From assembly GCA_903928955.1 (NCBI GenBank), contig CAIYTD010000308.1, positions 1 through 14,407 of the forward strand: a stretch of DNA of 14,407 nt, read 5' to 3'. The notes under the pieces are model-generated. The model did no database searches, had not been told where the DNA came from, and worked only from the letters and a program-made list of their open reading frames with translations. Within the stretch, counting starts at the first letter, position 1. Each line of letters begins with the position of its first letter. The stretch is from Oligoflexia bacterium. GTDB taxonomy: Bacteria > Bdellovibrionota > UBA1018. Shown here piece by piece: positions 1 through 6,719 of this stretch. The position numbers and the translations under genes were made by a program.

Positions 1-1
1 A

Positions 2-298
2 AAGAAAAATTTAATGAGGATTCCTCTAGAAGGAAATACCATTCCTCATGAAGTGATGGGTCGTTTTGGAGCGAGCCAGGTGTTAATGAAGCCTGCTCCT
101 GAGGGAACTGGAATTATTGCAAGTTCTTCTGTTCGTGCAATTTTAGAAGTTGCAGGAGTACAGAATATACTGACTAAATCGATTCGGAGAGATAATCCAC
201 ATAATGTAGTTCGAGCTACACTGGAAGGCTTAAGAAGTTTGCGTAATTTTGCTGACATTGCAAAAGCCCGGGGAAAATCTCTTGGAGAGATTTTGTAG
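2..298 (+). CDS. rpsE: 30S ribosomal protein S5, 5' end missing
   Basis: This is the C-terminal part of ribosomal protein S5, a component of the small subunit involved in decoding fidelity. The frame is open from the window edge, and residues before the first ATG (K-N-L at 5-13) continue the family pattern, so that ATG at 14 is internal and not a start. Recognisable S5 C-terminal segments are EGTGIIASSSVRAILEVAG, NPHNVVRATLEGL and the ending ARGKSLGEIL. About 98 residues are visible of a family length near 165. The N-terminal double-stranded-RNA-binding domain lies outside the window. It is followed after 29 bases by rpmD, the normal spc-operon order. Identification is secure; only the 5' end is missing. 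Confidence 0.97.
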   Translation, partial: KKNLMRIPLEGNTIPHEVMGRFGASQVLMKPAPEGTGIIASSSVRAILEVAGVQNILTKSIRRDNPHNVVRATLEGLRSLRNFADIAKARGKSLGEIL

Positions 299-327
299 AT
301 TTCCTGATTCTAGCGAAGGAGTAGAGT

Positions 328-528
328 ATGATGGTGGCCACGAAAAAAACAATTACTATCCGTCTTAAAAAGGGAACAATCGCTTGTCCCCCTAAACAGC
401 GGGCAACGATTAATGGTTTAGGTTTGAAAAGAAGAGAGCAAGTGCGTACCCTTGAAAATACTCCTTCTGTGAGAGGAATGATTAAAAAGGTTCTTCATCT
501 AGTTGAGGTCGTGGCAGAAACCCGTTAA
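328..528 (+). CDS. rpmD: 50S ribosomal protein L30
   Basis: Ribosomal protein L30 of the large subunit, 66 residues, close to the usual 58-65. The family pattern is visible: an N-terminal strand (KKTITIRLKKGTIACPPKQR), then GLGLKRREQVRTLENTPSVRGMI, matching the L30 signature around the conserved NTPSVRGM segment. AAGGAG at 316-321 lies 6 bases before ATG 328 and 9 before a second ATG at 331, so either could be the true start; this would change the length by one residue. It sits between rpsE and rplO, as in most bacterial spc operons. Confidence 0.95.
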   Translation: MMVATKKTITIRLKKGTIACPPKQRATINGLGLKRREQVRTLENTPSVRGMIKKVLHLVEVVAETR

Positions 529-556
529 GGGAAGCCTCGGGAGACAGAGAAAAAAT

Positions 557-1054
557 ATGTTAAAATTAAATACAATTAGAGCTCATATAGGAGCAACTCA
601 CAAAAAGAAGCGTTTAGGCCGTGGTTCCGGATCAGGTCATGGACCAACCGCAGGTAAAGGGGATAAGGGTCAATTGGCTCGATCTGGAGGAAGTGTTAGA
701 CCCGGTTTCGAAGGTGGCCAAATGCCGCTTTATAGACGGGTTCCTAAACGAGGGTTTAAGAATTTTGCTCGTCGTTCTATAGCTGTCTTGAATCTTTTTG
801 ATCTTGAAAAATTGGATCAGGAGCGTTTTAAAGAAATTTCACTGGATATTTTGACTGAAGCAAATGAAGTTAAGGGTCGGTATGATCGGCTGACTATTTT
901 GGGAACAGGAGAGCTCACTCGAGCACTTCATGTAAAAGCTCATAAAATTAGTCCTTCTGCTCAAGAAAAAATTGTCCGTGCAGGTGGAAAAATAGAACTC
1001 ATTCCTATTCCTGGCCGAGCCAAAGGAAAACCAAAGGCAGCGCAAACATCCTAA
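557..1054 (+). CDS. rplO: 50S ribosomal protein L15
   Basis: Ribosomal protein L15 of the large subunit, 165 residues from ATG 557. The N-terminal Gly/Lys-rich region (KKKRLGRGSGSGHGPTAGKG), the GFEGGQMPLYRRVPKRGF segment and the C-terminal globular domain ending in SPSAQEKIVRAGGKIELIPI fit the family. The frame stays open upstream to another ATG at 503, but that start would overlap rpmD by 26 bases and add 18 residues not seen in L15, so 557 is chosen. The ribosome binding site is weak: GGGAG ends about 13 bases upstream, with a purine-rich run closer in. A 53-base spacer follows before secY. Confidence 0.95.
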   Translation: MLKLNTIRAHIGATHKKKRLGRGSGSGHGPTAGKGDKGQLARSGGSVRPGFEGGQMPLYRRVPKRGFKNFARRSIAVLNLFDLEKLDQERFKEISLDILTEANEVKGRYDRLTILGTGELTRALHVKAHKISPSAQEKIVRAGGKIELIPIPGRAKGKPKAAQTS

Positions 1055-1107
1055 TGATGTTCAGTCAGGGACTTCAGGGCTTGGGGAAACATTAGTAAAG
1101 GAATAAC

Positions 1108-2412
1108 ATGTCTGGTGCCGATGGTCTGGTTAAGATTCCGGAGTTGCGTAAGCGAATTCTATTCACCTTAATTATGCTTGCAGTTTATCGCATCGGCGTA
1201 CATATTCCTACTCCAGGAGTAGATAGTGCGGCCCTTCAGCAAGTATTTGCTAACATGAAGGGTACTATTTTCAGTTGGTTTAATTTGTTTAGCGGGGGTG
1301 CGCTGGAGCGGTTTAGTATCTTCGCCTTGGGGGTAATGCCTTATATTAGCAGCTCGATTATTTTTCAGCTCCTCACAGTTGTTTGGCCTTATTTACATGA
1401 TCTACAAAAAGAAGGAGATCAGGGCCGTAAAAAAATTACTCAATATACTCGATACGGTACAGTTTTGCTTTGTCTGATTCAGGGTTACGGAATTGCTACA
1501 GGACTAGAACATTATAGTAGTCCATCTGTTGTTTTGCATCCTGGCATGGCATTTCGGATGTTGACGACCTGCACTCTCACTGCAGGAACAGTTTTTCTGA
1601 TGTGGTTAGGGGAGCAAGTTTCAGAGAGGGGTATTGGAAACGGTATTTCACTTGTGATTTATGCTGGTATTGCTGCAAGAATTCCTCAGGGAATTGGTTC
1701 GACCCTGAGCCTTTATCGGTCAGGAGAGCTGAGTTTTTTTAAAATACTTCTTATTCTTGCTGTGATTGTAGGTACTTTCTATTGTATTATTTTTGTAGAA
1801 CGAGGCGCACGCCGTATTCCTATCCAATATGCAAAGAGAATTGTGGGTAGAAAAGTCTATGGTGGTCAAAATAGTAACTTACCTCTCAAGGTAAATACTT
1901 CTGGAGTGATCCCACCTATTTTCGCTTCTTCACTGATTATGTTTCCCGCTACAGTATCGACTTTTTTTCCTTCGGAGAAGGTTCAGAGATTTACGTCTCT
2001 ACTGCAGCCTGGAAGTATGATTTACAATATTCTTTTTGTCGGGTTGATCGTATTTTTCTGTTATTTTTATACTGCAGTTACTTTTAAAACAGATGATGTT
2101 GCAGATAACTTGAAAAAGTATGGCGGTTTTATTCCCGGGATTCGGCCGGGGCCACCTACTTCACAGTATATCGACTACGTTCTTTCTAGGATTACCCTGG
2201 GAGGTGCTGTTTATATCTCTGCTATTTGCGTTTTGCCGACTTTTTTTACTCAAACGATGAAGGTTCCCTTTTACTTCGGCGGTACGAGTGTTCTCATTTT
2301 AGTGGGCGTCGCATTAGATACTGTTGCTCAAATTGAAACATTTTTACTGACTCGGAACTATGATGGTTTTATGAAGCACACTCGGTTGAAAGGTCGCGCG
2401 GCCTACTCATGA
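1108..2412 (+). CDS. secY: Protein translocase subunit SecY
   Basis: SecY, the channel-forming subunit of the inner-membrane SecYEG translocon, through which Sec-dependent proteins are exported or inserted. The 434-residue length is normal. The protein alternates hydrophobic segments consistent with ten transmembrane helices. Visible family marks are the plug/TM2 region (about 58-90, with FSGGALERFSIFALGVMPYI), the second SecY signature GEQVSERGIGNGIS at 168-181, the cytosolic loop RGARRIPIQYAKR from 232, and the SecA-contacting C5 loop with FIPGIRPG around 341-348 (R346 matches the essential arginine). AAAGGA lies just before ATG 1108. The stop overlaps the adk start by four bases (ATGA), implying translational coupling. 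The exported protein at 12169 would be a client of this channel. Confidence 0.98.
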   Translation: MSGADGLVKIPELRKRILFTLIMLAVYRIGVHIPTPGVDSAALQQVFANMKGTIFSWFNLFSGGALERFSIFALGVMPYISSSIIFQLLTVVWPYLHDLQKEGDQGRKKITQYTRYGTVLLCLIQGYGIATGLEHYSSPSVVLHPGMAFRMLTTCTLTAGTVFLMWLGEQVSERGIGNGISLVIYAGIAARIPQGIGSTLSLYRSGELSFFKILLILAVIVGTFYCIIFVERGARRIPIQYAKRIVGRKVYGGQNSNLPLKVNTSGVIPPIFASSLIMFPATVSTFFPSEKVQRFTSLLQPGSMIYNILFVGLIVFFCYFYTAVTFKTDDVADNLKKYGGFIPGIRPGPPTSQYIDYVLSRITLGGAVYISAICVLPTFFTQTMKVPFYFGGTSVLILVGVALDTVAQIETFLLTRNYDGFMKHTRLKGRAAYS

Positions 2413-3062
2413 TTGTTGTGCTATTCGGTCCACCCGGGTCTGGAAAAGGAACGCAGGCTAAGAAGCTTTGGTCTGAGAAGCAGATCCACCATTTGTCTAC
2501 AGGAGATATGTTAAGATCCGCTATTCAAAATGGCACTCCCCTGGGTCAAGCAGCAAAGTCTTTCATGGATCAAGGGAGCTTGGTTCCAGATGATGTTGTC
2601 ATCGATTTGATTGCAGAAAAAACGGATTCGGGGATTTGTAAAGATGGATTCGTTCTAGATGGATTTCCGAGAAATATTTTGCAGGCACATGCTTTGGATC
2701 TCATGCTGAAAAAAAGGGGTCGGAGCGTAGATCGAGCTGTATTATTTGAGGTGCCTGACGAGGATCTCATTCGGCGTCTTTCTGGACGGAGAACGTGTGT
2801 GAGTTGCGGAGCTATGTTTCATTTGGATCACGTCCCTTCAAAATCAGCGAGTGCTTGCGATCAATGTGGAAAGGCACTCATCCAAAGAGAAGATGATCGT
2901 GCTGATGTGATTCAAAAGCGCTTAGCCATTTACCACCAACAAACAGAGCCCCTCGTGGCGTTTTATCGTCAGCAGGATAAGCTTCGTAGCTTAGATGCGA
3001 GGAAATCTCCTGAAGAAGTGGCAGTTGCACTTTCAGAAGCCCTTTGTACGGGTAAGAAATAA
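2409..3062 (+). CDS. adk: Adenylate kinase with cysteine-rich (zinc-type) lid
   Basis: Adenylate kinase, the cytosolic enzyme interconverting ATP, AMP and ADP. The 217 residues include the P-loop GPPGSGKGT (7-15), the AMP-binding region with STGDMLR (30-36), DGFPR (84-88) and the long bacterial LID domain. The LID carries four cysteines, C130-x2-C133 and C150-x2-C153, the arrangement that binds a structural zinc in many Gram-positive and some other adenylate kinases. Enterobacterial enzymes instead use a hydrogen-bonded set without zinc. The start overlaps the secY stop (ATGA) and has no clear ribosome binding site of its own, so translation probably depends on secY. adk after secY is common in bacteria that also carry map here. 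Confidence 0.97.
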   Translation: MIVVLFGPPGSGKGTQAKKLWSEKQIHHLSTGDMLRSAIQNGTPLGQAAKSFMDQGSLVPDDVVIDLIAEKTDSGICKDGFVLDGFPRNILQAHALDLMLKKRGRSVDRAVLFEVPDEDLIRRLSGRRTCVSCGAMFHLDHVPSKSASACDQCGKALIQREDDRADVIQKRLAIYHQQTEPLVAFYRQQDKLRSLDARKSPEEVAVALSEALCTGKK

Positions 3063-3067
3063 GGACT

Positions 3068-3817
3068 ATGATTTCGATTAAATCAGAACAAGAATTAAAT
3101 CAAATGCGAAAAGCGGGTGCAATTGTTGCACAAATTCTTTCAGAAATGATTGAAAAAGTTCAGCCGGGGATTTCTACTGCTGAATTAGATCGGTTTGCTG
3201 AGGCAAGATGTAAAGACTTTAAAGTTTTACCTGCTTTTAAGGGGTACCATGGCTTTCCTGCTACCGTTTGCATTTCGATCAATGATGAAGTCGTACATGG
3301 TATTCCTTCCCATAAGCGCATTCTTAGGGAAGGAGATATTGTTGGACTCGATTTCGGGGTCAGTTCGGATGGCTGGTTTGGTGATTCCGCTCGAACGGTA
3401 GGAGTAGGAAAAATTTCTAAAGAGGCACAAAAGCTTTTAGAGGTGACCCAAGAAAGTCTTCAGAGAGGCATTTTGCAGTGCCGAGAAGGCAATCGAGTTT
3501 TTGATATTGGGCATGCTGTGCAGAATTATGTTGAAGGATTCGGTTATGGCGTGGTAAGGGAATTCGTTGGGCATGGAATAGGTAGAGCCCTTCATGAAGA
3601 ACCTCAAGTTCCAAATTATGGACCTAAAGGTAAGGGGCTAGTATTGAAAGTGGGAATGGTATTAGCAATAGAGCCCATGATCAATGCTGGAGGCCAAGAA
3701 GTGAAAGTTCTGAAAGACGGATGGACAGCAGTGACAGTAGATCATTCTCTGTCTGCTCATTTTGAGCACACTGTTGCAATTACTCCGAATGGTCCAGAAA
3801 TTTTGACGGTCATTTAG
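3068..3817 (+). CDS. map: Type I methionine aminopeptidase
   Basis: Methionine aminopeptidase type Ia, which removes the initiator methionine from nascent proteins. It has 249 residues without an N-terminal zinc-finger or SH3-like extension. The five dinuclear-metal ligands of the pita-bread fold are all present: D95 and D106 (in LDFGVSSDGWFGDSART), H169 (GHGIG), E202 (AIEPM) and E233 (FEHT). H77, matching the substrate-contacting His79 of the E. coli enzyme, lies in VVHGIPS. ATG 3068 follows the adk stop by five bases. AAGGA at 3061-3065 is only two bases before the ATG, so initiation may rely on coupling. The next gene is rpmJ after an 83-base gap; infA, often found here, is absent. Confidence 0.97.
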   Translation: MISIKSEQELNQMRKAGAIVAQILSEMIEKVQPGISTAELDRFAEARCKDFKVLPAFKGYHGFPATVCISINDEVVHGIPSHKRILREGDIVGLDFGVSSDGWFGDSARTVGVGKISKEAQKLLEVTQESLQRGILQCREGNRVFDIGHAVQNYVEGFGYGVVREFVGHGIGRALHEEPQVPNYGPKGKGLVLKVGMVLAIEPMINAGGQEVKVLKDGWTAVTVDHSLSAHFEHTVAITPNGPEILTVI

Positions 3818-3900
3818 GGGGGTGATTTTGAATCACATCTCTGGTATGGTCCCAATAAATTCTGTGAGTTGAAGAAGTTTTAAAGTGATGGAGAATGGGT

Positions 3901-4014
3901 ATGAAAGTTCGTGCGTCAGTGAAGAAAATTTGTGACAAGTGCAAGACAATTCGCCGCAAAGGTGTGGTTCGGGTGATTTGTGAAAATCCTCGCCATAAAC
4001 AAAGGCAAGGTTAA
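3901..4014 (+). CDS. rpmJ: 50S ribosomal protein L36 (zinc-binding form)
   Basis: Ribosomal protein L36, 37 residues, the smallest large-subunit protein. The sequence begins MKVRASVKKICDKCKTIRRK and ends NPRHKQRQG, typical of the family. The zinc ligands C11, C14, C27 and H32 are all present, so this is the zinc-binding (C+) paralogue and not the zinc-free form induced under zinc limitation in some bacteria. GGAG at 3890-3893 precedes the ATG by seven bases. It lies between map and rpsM, its standard place. Confidence 0.95.
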   Translation: MKVRASVKKICDKCKTIRRKGVVRVICENPRHKQRQG

Positions 4015-4051
4015 GTTTTTAACTCTAGGAAGTTGAAAGGAAGGTAGCAAC

Positions 4052-4435
4052 GTGGCTCGAATCGCAGGAGTCGATCTCCCCCGCAATAAGCGGATGGAAG
4101 TAGCGCTCACTTATATTTTTGGGATTGGTCGCCCGATGTCTCGGCATATTCTTGCTGAGGCTAGTATCGACTTGAATAAAAAGTCTGATACTTTGACTGA
4201 AGCCGAAGTAGCTCGAATTCGTGAGATCATAGATCGATCTCAACGTGTAGAAGGTGATCTTCGTCGTGAAGTGAGTTTGAATATTAAACGGTTAGTTGAT
4301 CTGGGTTGCTATCGTGGAGTCCGGCATCGGAAGGGGCTTCCTGTCAGAGGACAAAGAACTCATTCAAACGCTCGGACTAGAAAAGGACCTGCAGTAGCAA
4401 TTGCAGGGAAAAAGTCCGTGAAAGCCATGAAGTAA
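4052..4435 (+). CDS. rpsM: 30S ribosomal protein S13
   Basis: Ribosomal protein S13, located in the head of the small subunit where it contacts the P-site tRNA and the large subunit. The 127 residues include the opening ARIAGVDLPRNKR, the helix-two-turn-helix segment with YIFGIGRPMSRHIL, and the conserved basic tail RHRKGLPVRGQRTHSNARTR. Translation begins at GTG 4052, since no in-frame ATG precedes the conserved ARIAGVDLP; an AAAGGAAGG stretch at about 4036-4044 serves as ribosome binding site. In enterobacteria this gene opens the alpha operon, which S4 autoregulates. I see no clear homologue of that pseudoknot in the 37-base spacer upstream. Confidence 0.96.
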   Translation: MARIAGVDLPRNKRMEVALTYIFGIGRPMSRHILAEASIDLNKKSDTLTEAEVARIREIIDRSQRVEGDLRREVSLNIKRLVDLGCYRGVRHRKGLPVRGQRTHSNARTRKGPAVAIAGKKSVKAMK

Positions 4436-4447
4436 GAGTAGGGATGT

Positions 4448-4912
4448 ATGTCTGAACAAAAAGTGGAAGTTTCTAAAGCAGAGACTAAAAAAGAAGGCGG
4501 GTCACCTTCAGTTGTGACCACCAGTGCTGACTCAGTTGTAAAGAAGGGAAAGAAAGGGAAAAAAAATATTTCTTCAGGAAATGTTTATATACTTTCTTCC
4601 TTTAATAACACTATTGTTACCATTACGGATGCAATGGGAAATGCGATTTGCTGGTCCAGCGCGGGCGGAAAAGGTTTTCGAGGTTCTCGAAAAAATACCC
4701 CTTTCGCAGCTCAGGTGGCTGCAGAGGATGCTGGTAGAAAAGCAGTTGAGAACGGAATGCGTTCTGTTCAAGTTTTTGTGAGTGGTCCTGGTGCTGGGCG
4801 TGAGTCTGCACTCCGGGCTTTGGCGTCTGTAGGTTTGCGTGTCAGTTTTATTGAGGATGTAACACCTATTCCTCACAATGGCTGCCGTCCACCGAAGCGA
4901 AGAAGGGTGTAG
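4448..4912 (+). CDS. rpsK: 30S ribosomal protein S11 with N-terminal extension
   Basis: Ribosomal protein S11, on the small-subunit platform near the mRNA exit site. The core starts near residue 40 and carries the family segments NVYILSSFNNTIVTITDAMG, GFRGSRKNTPFAAQ, SGPGAGRESALRAL and the basic end NGCRPPKRRRV. Total length is 154 residues against a usual figure near 130. The surplus of roughly 25 residues is an N-terminal tail rich in Lys, Glu, Ser and Val that looks disordered. No alternative ATG, GTG or TTG sits close before the core with a better ribosome binding site, so the extension seems genuinely translated. Gaps are 12 bases from rpsM and 3 bases to rpsD. Confidence 0.95.
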   Translation: MSEQKVEVSKAETKKEGGSPSVVTTSADSVVKKGKKGKKNISSGNVYILSSFNNTIVTITDAMGNAICWSSAGGKGFRGSRKNTPFAAQVAAEDAGRKAVENGMRSVQVFVSGPGAGRESALRALASVGLRVSFIEDVTPIPHNGCRPPKRRRV

Positions 4913-4915
4913 GTT

Positions 4916-5542
4916 ATGGCTCGTTGTATTGGTTCAGTTTGCCGGCTTTGTCGGCGTGAAAATCAAAAGCTCTTCTTAAAGGGAGATCGTTGTTATAGTG
5001 ACAAATGTGCGTTTGATCGGCGCGGTTACCCTCCAGGTCAGCACGGTCAAGGGCGTATTAAATTTTCCGAATATGGTTTGCAGCTTCGTGAAAAGCAAAA
5101 AATAAAACGGATTTATGGGCTCTTAGAGAATCAGTTTCGAAATTTGTTTGAAAAAGCAGATCGTATGAAGGGCGTAACAGGGTCAAATCTGTTGTCGATG
5201 TTAGAGCGCCGTTTAGATAATGTTGCTTATCGATCTGGTTTTGCTAATTCACGTTCAGAAGCAAGGCATCTCGTTCGTCACGGGCATTTTTCTGTAAATG
5301 GGAAAAAAGTCAATATTCCTTCTTTTCTTGTGGATAAGGGCGATCTGCTCGAAGTGCGTGAGAAGAGTAAAAGTGTTGCGCGTATTGGTGGAGCACTGGA
5401 AGCTGTGAAGAGACGTGAGATTCCTCAGTGGCTTGAGTTAGATGCTGCTGGAATGAAATCGCGTGTGCGAGACCTTCCCGTTCGTGATGATGTTACAGCT
5501 CCGATGACCGAACGTTTAGTCATTGAGCTCTATTCTAAGTAA
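4916..5542 (+). CDS. rpsD: 30S ribosomal protein S4 (zinc-binding form)
   Basis: Ribosomal protein S4, a primary 16S rRNA binder that starts small-subunit assembly and, in E. coli, represses the alpha operon. The 208 residues are the normal length. The N-terminal zinc ligands C9, C12, C26 and C31 are intact, marking the C+ type. Next come RRGYPPGQHGQGR and the S4 RNA-binding domain with RLDNVAYRSGFANSRSEARHLVRHGHFSVNGKKVN split over about 97-132. The start is three bases after the rpsK stop. Its position between rpsK and rpoA matches the enterobacterial order; alphaproteobacteria and Gram-positives usually carry it elsewhere. Confidence 0.97.
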   Translation: MARCIGSVCRLCRRENQKLFLKGDRCYSDKCAFDRRGYPPGQHGQGRIKFSEYGLQLREKQKIKRIYGLLENQFRNLFEKADRMKGVTGSNLLSMLERRLDNVAYRSGFANSRSEARHLVRHGHFSVNGKKVNIPSFLVDKGDLLEVREKSKSVARIGGALEAVKRREIPQWLELDAAGMKSRVRDLPVRDDVTAPMTERLVIELYSK

Positions 5543-5553
5543 ACTTGAATATT

Positions 5554-5591
5554 CCCCGCATGGTTGTATCGCATGAGCGGACAGCGAGGGG
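5554..5591 (+). other. Possible RNA hairpin in the rpsD-rpoA spacer
   Basis: The 65-base spacer between rpsD and rpoA contains imperfect inverted repeats. CCCCGC at 5554-5559 can pair with GC..GGGG at 5584-5591 across a two-base bulge. Alternatively, inner CATG (5559-5562) pairs with CATG (5572-5575), flanked by CCG/CGG. The two pairings compete. No U-run follows, so it is not an intrinsic terminator. It could influence rpoA translation, mark an RNA-processing site, or mean nothing. No structure calculation was possible. Confidence 0.25.
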
Positions 5592-5607
5592 ATGACAGGA
5601 GCATTTG

Positions 5608-6696
5608 ATGTTAGAAAAAAATTGGCGTGATCTCATCAAGCCTAAGGCTTTAGATGTAGATAAAGAGTCTCTCAGTACTTCCTATGGAAAGTTTATCGCA
5701 AAGCCACTCGAGCGTGGTTTTGGGTTAACATTGGGCAATTCGTTGAGGCGTGTATTGCTTTCCTCTCTTCAAGGTGCTGCTGTGACAGCAGTTAAGATTG
5801 AGGGAATTGTTCATGAGTTCACCACGATCCCCGATGTGAAGGAAGATATTGCTGAGATTATTTTAAATCTTAAGGAAGTTCGTTTTAGACTGCATGGTGC
5901 TGAAACCGCTACTGTCCTTATTGATCAGTCTGGCGCTTGTGAAGTGAAGGCTTCCGATGTGATTATTTCTGAGCAGGTTCAGGTTTTGAATCCTGACCAA
6001 GTGATTGCCACATTGGGTAAAGGTGCTCACCTCCGTGCTGAGATCCAAATTGCAAGAGGCCGTGGTTACCGTCCCGCTGAAGCAAATAAATCGGATGAAA
6101 TGCCTGTGGGCTGGATTCCTGTAGATAGTTTTTTTTCGCCGATTCGTCGTGTGAACTATACAGTGACTCAGAGTCGTGTAGGTCAGCGAACAGATTACGA
6201 TAAGTTAACATTTGAAGTTTGGACAGATGGCTCGGTTCAACCTGAAGACGCTGTGTCTTTGGGGTCAAAGATATTGAAGGATCAGCTTTCTGTATTTCTC
6301 AATTTTGAAGAGGAACCTGAGCCCATCGCTCAAGCGAAGGAAGAGGGAAGTTCTCAGTTTAATCCCAACCTTTATCGTTCCGTAGAAGAGCTTGAATTGT
6401 CTGTGCGTTCTGCAAATTGTTTACAAAATGCAAATATTAAATACATCTATGAGTTAGTTCAGAAAACTGAATCAGAAATGTTAAAGACAAAAAACTTTGG
6501 AAGAAAGTCTTTGAATGAAATTAAAGACATTTTAGGCGAAATGGGTCTCAGTCTGGGCATGAAGCTAGACGGTTTTATTGCTCCCAGTCAGCCTCCTAAG
6601 CCAGCTGATTCTGAGGCAGACGAAACCCGAGCGATCCATGATCGTAAAAAGGTTGAAGAGTTTGACGCAGTCATTGGTGATGTAGAGGACGAATAG
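5608..6696 (+). CDS. rpoA: RNA polymerase alpha subunit
   Basis: Alpha subunit of RNA polymerase, 362 residues. The N-terminal assembly domain has the characteristic GFGLTLGNSLRRVLLSSLQGAAV (38-60, split here by eye) and VHEFTTIPDVKEDI. The C-terminal domain (about 252-322) carries RSVEELELSVRSANCLQNANI, where R267 and N270 match the DNA UP-element contacts R265 and N268 of E. coli, and ends with GLSLGMKL. This C-terminal domain looks proteobacterial. Beyond it is an acidic tail of about 40 residues (KPADSEADET to GDVEDE), making the protein longer than the usual 330-340. ATG 5608 is chosen because AGGA at 5597-5600 lies seven bases before it; a TTG at 5605 is adjacent in frame. Confidence 0.97.
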   Translation: MLEKNWRDLIKPKALDVDKESLSTSYGKFIAKPLERGFGLTLGNSLRRVLLSSLQGAAVTAVKIEGIVHEFTTIPDVKEDIAEIILNLKEVRFRLHGAETATVLIDQSGACEVKASDVIISEQVQVLNPDQVIATLGKGAHLRAEIQIARGRGYRPAEANKSDEMPVGWIPVDSFFSPIRRVNYTVTQSRVGQRTDYDKLTFEVWTDGSVQPEDAVSLGSKILKDQLSVFLNFEEEPEPIAQAKEEGSSQFNPNLYRSVEELELSVRSANCLQNANIKYIYELVQKTESEMLKTKNFGRKSLNEIKDILGEMGLSLGMKLDGFIAPSQPPKPADSEADETRAIHDRKKVEEFDAVIGDVEDE

Positions 6697-6719
6697 AAGT
6701 AGTCATTTGAGGAGTTATT

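Noticed and set aside
503..556. Longer start for rplO at ATG 503
   Set aside because: It would overlap rpmD and add 18 residues unlike any L15 N-terminus; ATG 557 gives the conserved start.
3822..3836. GTGATT-TTG-AATCAC hairpin after map as a terminator
   Set aside because: Only six pairs, low GC and no following T-run; the operon clearly continues to rpmJ.
4574..4876. 100-codon reverse-strand frame inside rpsK
   Set aside because: It mirrors a conserved ribosomal gene and has no ribosome binding site or recognisable domain; it is a shadow frame.
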